Both the position numbers and the translations under genes were made by a program. Below are positions 58,270 to 64,000 of a stretch of 64,000 bases of DNA, piece after piece (the stretch's first letter is position 1; each line of letters starts with the position of its first letter). The DNA comes from Peromyscus leucopus (Eukaryota > Chordata > Mammalia > Rodentia > Cricetidae). The notes under the pieces are model-generated. The model made no database searches. It was not told the origin of the DNA and saw nothing but the letters and a program-made list of their open reading frames with translations. The stretch covers positions 28,265,661-28,329,660 of the forward strand of contig NC_051071.1 of assembly GCF_004664715.2 (NCBI RefSeq), read 5' to 3'.

Positions 58270-58485
58270 TCATTTCATAATTCCAATTCCTTCCATATTT
58301 ACTTTAGTTAACCCAAACTGATCATTGTTGCCTGTCACCAAAACTCCTTCTCTTGTACTCCAGATCACCTTGAATTCATTTATGAATCTGTTGATGTGAA
58401 GTAGGTAGATTCCAAACCCTAGTACTGCAAATCCAACAACTCGGCTCTCTGTTAACCTATTTAATTTTTCAAAAGCAATTGACAT
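58270..58485 (-). other. Unrecognised 71-codon open reading frame
   Basis: ATG to stop on the minus strand in otherwise unique DNA. The predicted peptide begins MSIAFEKLNRL. Residues about 16-31 form one hydrophobic stretch (VVGFAVLGFGIYLLHI), long enough for a marginal membrane segment, and the rest is mixed and polar. It is not explained by any repeat I know. I do not recognise a family, see no upstream exon or promoter, and 71 codons can arise by chance in a window this size. It could also be a relic of a processed pseudogene. Confidence 0.12.
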
Positions 58486-58764
58486 CTTGGATACATATAG
58501 AGTATTGTACTTATAACAAATAATTTATACATTCAGGATATTGCAGCCTGACAAGCCAGATGGCTGCTGTTATTTTATTCTTTCTTGTGTTTTATGGTAA
58601 AGGCCACTTCATACTCCATGTTTACAAAGGCAGGCTGTATGCAAATGTTATATTCTTTTTTTAATTTTTGTAATCGTATTTTCTATGATTAATATTTTAA
58701 ATACAGAAATCAGTTTAACAGTAATTAGCACCCATGTGAGATGTTTTTCATTATCACATTTATA

Positions 58765-58765
58765 A

Positions 58766-58816
<51 letters not shown>

Positions 58817-58962
58817 CTCTCATGCCACAGCATGTATGTGGTGGTCAGAGAACAAGTTGTCACAGTTGGGTCATATCTTGACCACATGGGTCCCATGGAT
58901 GGAATTTAGCTTTTCAGAATAGGTAGCAAGACTCCTTACCTCCTCAGCTACCTCTCTGGAAG
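58765..58962 (-). repeat. B2/B3 SINE with (GT)n tail
   Basis: Pure (GT)n at 58769-58815 is the expanded CA-rich tail of an antisense SINE: ggtggtcagagaacaagttg, gaccacatgggtcccatgga, then the decayed head cctcctcagctacctctctgg (58939-58959). Confidence 0.75.
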
Positions 58963-58969
58963 ACTGGGT

Positions 58970-60715
58970 TTTGTGTATAGCATGGAGAGCACCCAGGTCA
59001 CTCGAGCATGTTCATTATTTTCTTTCTTTAAGTCATTCCAATCTTTTGCAACATACCAATTCTGTTATGAATTTCATTCAAATTCTGCAGACCAAATGAG
59101 ATTGTTTTGACTTCTGGCCTCAGGCACATACTCTCTGTGCAGGTTCTTCCCACCCACAGTTTAGATGAAGCACATTGCTTTTTTCTAGCCTGGGTTTAGA
59201 ATCTTGGTCCAGTTTTGTTTGTGGAACTTTTTGATTTTACCTCTTTTTTTTTTGCCAGTTGAAATAGATTTCTTGATTAAAAATAACACATTTCAGAGAG
59301 TTTTAAGTGTCATTATAAAACTATCTCATTATTTAGAGCCACCTGGCAGTCTATGTGATGTTCAAGAGTATTGACTATTCCATTATTAATTGGTATCCAT
59401 CCAAACTGCACAAACAGTTTCATGTTTATAAGCAGGAACGCAATGAGAATCTGCACCCTTGATTCTCTATGTCCAGTGTAAGTGTTTCTTCAGGATGGCT
59501 ATCAAGAGTCATGAGTACTGCCAATGTGCAGTGGGCACTGCAGTAGTCGCTCCTGCCCAACTGTGGGGGAGTGGGCACTCTTTGACCCTTTGTTTAAGTA
59601 GGGTGAGTCTTTCCATTTTCACCCAATCAGAGGGTGACAGAGTCTCCTGTTGATTCAGTTTGCATTTCACCATTCTGGAGCATCCTTTCGTGCAGGCATT
59701 GAACTCTTGTAGCTCCTTTTCTGCTCATCTCATGCTTAAGTCTCTACTATGAGTCTTTATCGATTTCTCATAATATTTCTGTATTCTAAATACAGCCACT
59801 TGGTTGCTACATACACCATGTTTCTCTTATTCTGGACTTTTAATTCACTTCTGTTACTTTATCCACTCTAATTTGCTTAGGAGTCCAGTTATTTGGTCCT
59901 GCTGAACTCACTGTTGCCCTCATTTATTATGACATATTTGTGAAGACAGCTGTGTCTCTTTCTGAAATGCCCTGTAATGGCAGTGGCCCTACATCCATTT
60001 GGGAACTTTTGAATGGCTTGATGAATCTAAGTGGTAACTTGCTGAATTTAAGGGTTTATTTCCTCAAAGTCTGCTCTATGCACTCCTGAATGGCGGTTAT
60101 GGGGTGCACATGTAGCCACTTCCCCCTTTAAGTTGTGTCTTCCCCTCTCAGTTCTATGGGAGAAGAGTCTGAGCAAATCATAATTAAACTACACCCAGAC
60201 ATTATCAGGATATAATTCCTAATGCTGACACAACTCACCATTGCTTCTTGTTCTACATAATCATGTTGATGTATTGATTGAAGGAAGACAAACTAAGAGC
60301 ATGATGTGACAGTAACTATCTCCTGTCTCTTCCCCAGAAACTTCTGCTGGTCCTAACACCTGACTCTAGAACTTTGAATGTAAAGGGATGGAAAGGACAT
60401 AAAGTGTTCAGGAAAGAACAAGGGATAGGAAGACAGCAGTGAGATAGGGAGAGAAACAGAAGTGTTCAGGATGAGGTTTTCCTAGTTGGAAGAAGAAATA
60501 GTCTGTGGGTCAAAGCAAGGGCCTTTTATCTAATTTGTTTAATTCCAAAGAGCCTAAGAAACAAGGGAACACTTCAGTCAGTAGAGAAATGTGCTTTGTT
60601 TCCAAAGGATGCCCTGGCTCAAAACTAAGGAGGGATAATGGAGAAACCAGAATTTTGGGAAACACCTGATTAATGACTGAGGATGTGTTCAATGGGAAGC
60701 AAGGATAGGATGCAA
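58970..60715. other. Unique sequence, nothing recognised
   Basis: No repeat or gene assigned. Short frames (59459-59653, +; 60510-60692, -) have no domain. Confidence 0.4.
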
Positions 60716-60720
60716 GGTAG

Positions 60721-60781
<61 letters not shown>

Positions 60782-60850
60782 CATAGGTATGTATGTGTTA
60801 TGTGTATGTACATGTCTGCTTGTGTGGCATATGTATGCATGCATGTATGT
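60721..60850. repeat. (GT)n microsatellite with impure extension
   Basis: Pure (GT)n at about 60723-60778 followed by degenerate TATG/CATG repeats. Confidence 0.95.
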
Positions 60851-60879
60851 GAAACTGTGTGTGCCTCTTGTGTACATGT

Positions 60880-60960
60880 TCAGTGTTAGGAATTACCCTG
60901 GGCTCTCTCACTTATCCTACACTAAGGAAGAACTGTACCACTGAGCTATGTCCTTGTCCC
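60880..60960 (-). repeat. ID/B4-like SINE fragment
   Basis: Antisense ID half: gttaggaattaccctgggct (60884-60903) and ctgtaccactgagctatgtc (60932-60951). Confidence 0.6.
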
Positions 60961-60984
60961 TTGCTGTCTATCCTTCTAGTTTTG

Positions 60985-61112
60985 TTTTGTTTGCTTGTTT
61001 GTTTTTAGAAACAGGGTTACTCTGTACAGCCCTGGCTATATTGGAACTCACTCTGTATACGAGGCTGGCCTTGAACTCAGAGCCCCACCTGCCTCTGCCT
61101 CCCAAGTACTTG
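60985..61112 (-). repeat. B1 SINE, truncated
   Basis: Antisense: tttagaaacagggttactct (61004-61023), ctggccttgaactcagagcc (61065-61084), cctgcctctgcctcccaagta (61088-61108). The B1 5' head is missing. Confidence 0.82.
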
Positions 61113-61131
61113 ATTTTTTTTTTTTTTTAAG

Positions 61132-61262
61132 GAATCTCACTAAATTACCCAAGCTAAACCTTGAACACATTCTATAGCCCAAGGAGACCTTGTAATTGCA
61201 ATCCTATTGCCTCAATGTCTCAAATAGCTGGGCATGGAACTATGTCACCATGCCCAGACTTA
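61132..61262 (-). repeat. Proto-B1 (PB1-like) monomer
   Basis: Antisense 7SL-like monomer, older than B1: aatctcactaaattacccaa, tatagcccaaggagaccttg, ctcaaatagctgggcatgga (61219-61238). It still has the fuller 7SL order without the B1 deletion, and the head is at the right end. Confidence 0.6.
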
Positions 61263-61264
61263 AG

Positions 61265-62660
61265 CAATAACACGATTGCATTACTTTTCTTCAGCAAATA
61301 AAGACCAGTAGGAGAGTGACGTGGCCATGAGTCCCCCCATCCCTCCCCTACCCCACATCCAAGTAATGTATTTCATTTTCACATTTTCCCATCAGTGCAT
61401 TAACTGGAGAAAAATCAGTAACTCTTGAGTCATTCTGCTTTTAATGACACACAATTTGCTTTCTTTTTTCAACCATAAACTAGAACCTAAGATTTTGCTT
61501 CTGAGTACATGTCCAGAGAGAAATTGTATTTTTAAGACTAAAGAAAATAATTATTTATTTAAAAATTGTGTTAGGTGGATTTATGCTATTTGGAAAAGAG
61601 CGTAAAAAAATTTTTCTTTTGTAAAAGAAAAAAATGATCACAGTAGCTTAACATTAGTGAGTTCATGAATGGAAGTAGTTCTGGTTCATTTGGCTCATGT
61701 TAGATAATGATGTTTTCCTCTAGGCAACTTAAAAACTACACTTTTTTTCCCCCAGATAAAATGAATTAAAGCAAAAGCCATATCTTACTGTAAATTTCCC
61801 CTAATATTCTTTGAACTCTGAACTTTGCTACTTAAGATTTGGTCATATTAGAGTAAGCTAGTATATTTTCATAAGCACAGAAGTACTAGTTGCTCTCCCT
61901 CCTCATTTATTACAACCTAGCCTAGTGCAACAGCCCTGGATATGGGATTAAAGTCTGTGCACACTCACATGCGCATAGACAAGTCTTTTACCTAAGTTTT
62001 GACCTTATGAAAATTTCTTCTTTTGTCTAAGCATAATATCACAAACCTGGATATAATTACAACTTAACTTTCTTAGTCACGGGGTGTTGAGGTGCTACAG
62101 TGAGCGTTGTGGATATAACGATTTTGAGATGTAATTATTATTGATGTAACTATTATAATTATGCTTCAGGGCTAGATAAGGCATGCACCAGGATATAAAA
62201 ACATACTGCACAAAGCATACTTGAAATTGGCTTCACAGGAGCAGCCACCAAGGTATTCTCTCCAGTCATCTGAATGGACTGTTGAGCTAATCCATTTCAA
62301 GCTGTTCTTTAACTCCACAAAGCTGGGCAGGGAAAATAACTGGCACCTGTGCAGTGATGTCTGATGACTTTAGAAGGTATATTAGCCTTTTTATCCCACA
62401 AGGCCTGTCAGCACATCCTGTCCTGAGTCAGAGCTGTCCCTTCCAGCCTCCCTTTAGGTCATTTTTAGCACCCCCCTTTCCGCCAGAGGTTATCCATCCT
62501 ACATACTGCTATCTAAAAGCTTTATTGCAATCCTTCCTTCTTGTAGTAAGCTCCCTACTCTCTCTCACCTCCTGCAATAAAAGACAAGTACTGCTGTGCT
62601 CTGGCTTGCAAATTGCTTTTCCAACCAGTCTAAATGGCAGGATACTGAAACAGATCATGC
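61265..62660. other. Unique sequence, nothing recognised
   Basis: AT-rich in part. A 112-codon frame (62354-62692, +) is not recognised and runs into the L2 remnant. Confidence 0.4.
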
Positions 62661-62669
62661 TGCTTCATC

Positions 62670-62935
62670 CATCAAGGCATCTGCACATGTGACTTCTGTT
62701 TGCTTACAATGTCCTTTCTCCCCATTTTACCCAATTAACTCCTATCTTTTGCTGACCCAGATCTTCAGTGACGTTCTGCAGGATGTCTCTTGCGACCTCT
62801 TACCCTTGAAAGAAATAACCTTTTCTTCCATTTAGCTAATTGTGTACCTTGTCTCCAGCTGTCATTGAATGCCTCACATCCAGTCCTGCCTCTCCGAGGA
62901 GAATGTAAGCTTTTAAAGGCTTGGGGTCCATGTGA
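62670..62935 (-). repeat. L2 remnant
   Basis: Antisense L2 3' region: gcttacaatgtcctttctcc (62703-62722), taactcctatcttttgctga, gatcttcagtgacgttctgc, then gaggagaatgtaagctttta (62897-62916). Confidence 0.6.
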
Positions 62936-62939
62936 AATG

Positions 62940-64000
62940 TATTTTGAAATGTAGACTAGTGCCTATCAACAGGCTAATTTCTGATACACTGATTTCTATC
63001 AGTTTGAATGTCATTGGGAAACACTTTCACTTTCAACTTAACTAGCATTTATTTTGCCTGTGCTGTGTGACATCAGTGAAGAGACCTAGAAGATCAGCTG
63101 TGAACAATGCAGAAGGATCTCTGCCTTAGCTGAACTTTCTTCTCGAGATACAGGCAGGCATTTTATACATACAAATTCCATCTTCAACTCAAGCAAAAGC
63201 TCCATGAGAGGAGGAATGGGGTCTTCTATCCAAATTGCTCTCTCTGTGTGGACACTGTCTACTTTCAATACATTATTGAATAAATGATTGGGCTGGACAG
63301 TCACACCCCATCTACAACAAATTAGGTTCATAATTTGCAGTTTTGTCTATTGGCATTTTAAAATCTAGAATCCATGTTGAGCAATGGATCACACCAGAGT
63401 GTCTGGCTCTAATTTTAGGCAACAGAATGTTACAGGGCTAACAGCCATCTGTTTCCTTTGAGCAAATCTGTAACTGTGAAGTGTGAATGCAGATTTTTAT
63501 AGCATTTATTGAATTTTTAAATTATACCAGTTTTGATTTATTGAAAGAAATTTAGAAATCAAAAAAAAAACAAAGAAGTTAAAATTATCTAGAGCTATTT
63601 TTTGTAAACTGTGACTAAGTCTGTATTTTTCCTTTCACCTTTTGTGTGTCTCTGCAAAATATATGTGCCATACATACTTATATACATTGCACATGGAGTA
63701 ATTAAGTTTTTAATATAAGCAATGTATAATAATACATGGTTAATTTATAGTGCATTATAATATTTAATAAAACAATATAGCTGCATTTACAAAAGTTATA
63801 GTATATGTGCTAATAGATATATGTTTAATATATATTATATATTTATAATTTAATATTATATATCCTTTTATTTGCAGTATAAAAGAATCTGCAGATTATT
63901 TTCCCTTTAATTTCCTTGGCAAATATTTCCTTAATCAAGAGTTGACAAAATGATATACAGTCAGCAACTGTAAAAATGCAAATTAAAAATGAATCTCACT
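62940..64000. other. Unique, strongly AT-rich toward the window end
   Basis: No repeat or gene assigned. From about 63500 the sequence is dominated by TATA/ATAT-type low complexity. The frame at 63086-63331 (-, 81 codons) has no domain. Confidence 0.4.

Noticed and set aside
62354..62692. 112-codon plus-strand frame
   Set aside because: Leads into an antisense L2 remnant; no recognised domain and no intron or promoter context.

Overview
The window is mammalian, non-coding nuclear DNA from a muroid rodent, most likely a cricetid (hamster, vole or Peromyscus-type). I found no convincing protein-coding gene, tRNA, rRNA or CpG island. The organism call rests on the repeats: B1 SINEs with a left arm typical of Cricetidae, B2/B3, B4 and ID-like SINEs, ERVL-MaLR (MT-type) LTRs, the rodent hAT element URR1, Lx/L1 3' ends, and several copies of an ERV2 LTR resembling the mysTR/MYSERV family. 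Repeat family names come from memory of consensus sequences, not from a database search. Boundaries are exact where a target-site duplication (TSD) is quoted and approximate otherwise.

Layout. 1-2.5 kb: three decayed MaLR-type LTRs, one split by a B3. 3.7-6.1 kb: a solo ERV2 LTR with a perfect 6-bp TSD, then a nest (B2 split by a second solo LTR, itself split by a B1), then a CA/TA/GA microsatellite and a B4. 8.5-10.3 kb: a MaLR LTR, a tRNA-Leu-type primer site and a decayed internal region. 13.2-13.9 kb: a candidate LTR. 14.8-19.6 kb: a stack of antisense L1 fragments carrying a B1, an LTR-like insert, a twin-primed L1 with a 13-bp TSD and a 514-bp solo LTR. 20.6-24.8 kb: MIR, URR1 and an old provirus inside another antisense L1. 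24.8-33.9 kb: mostly unique sequence with MIR, MaLR and small tandem repeats. 33.9-35.1 kb: an old antisense L1 split by a second copy of the SINE-bearing LTR. 36-44 kb: mostly unique. 44.1-46.0 kb: an L1 3' end carrying a B1. 46.5-49.4 kb: a very young non-autonomous provirus. 49.6-64 kb: B3, an old sense L1, more MaLR and solo LTRs, SINEs, an L2 remnant and unique AT-rich DNA.

The most notable structure is the pair of proviruses at 21.4-23.9 kb and 46.5-49.4 kb. Their LTRs look unrelated and their ages differ greatly (LTR pairs about 80% alike versus one mismatch in 343 bp). Yet the 3' half of their internal regions shares about 0.9-1.1 kb of recognisably homologous, apparently non-coding sequence. 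This suggests a long-lived, helper-dependent retroelement lineage that has exchanged LTRs. Other items worth checking are a 20-nt candidate micro-exon at 55.5 kb and a 71-codon reading frame at 58.3-58.5 kb. I cannot tell whether the whole window lies in an intron or between genes.
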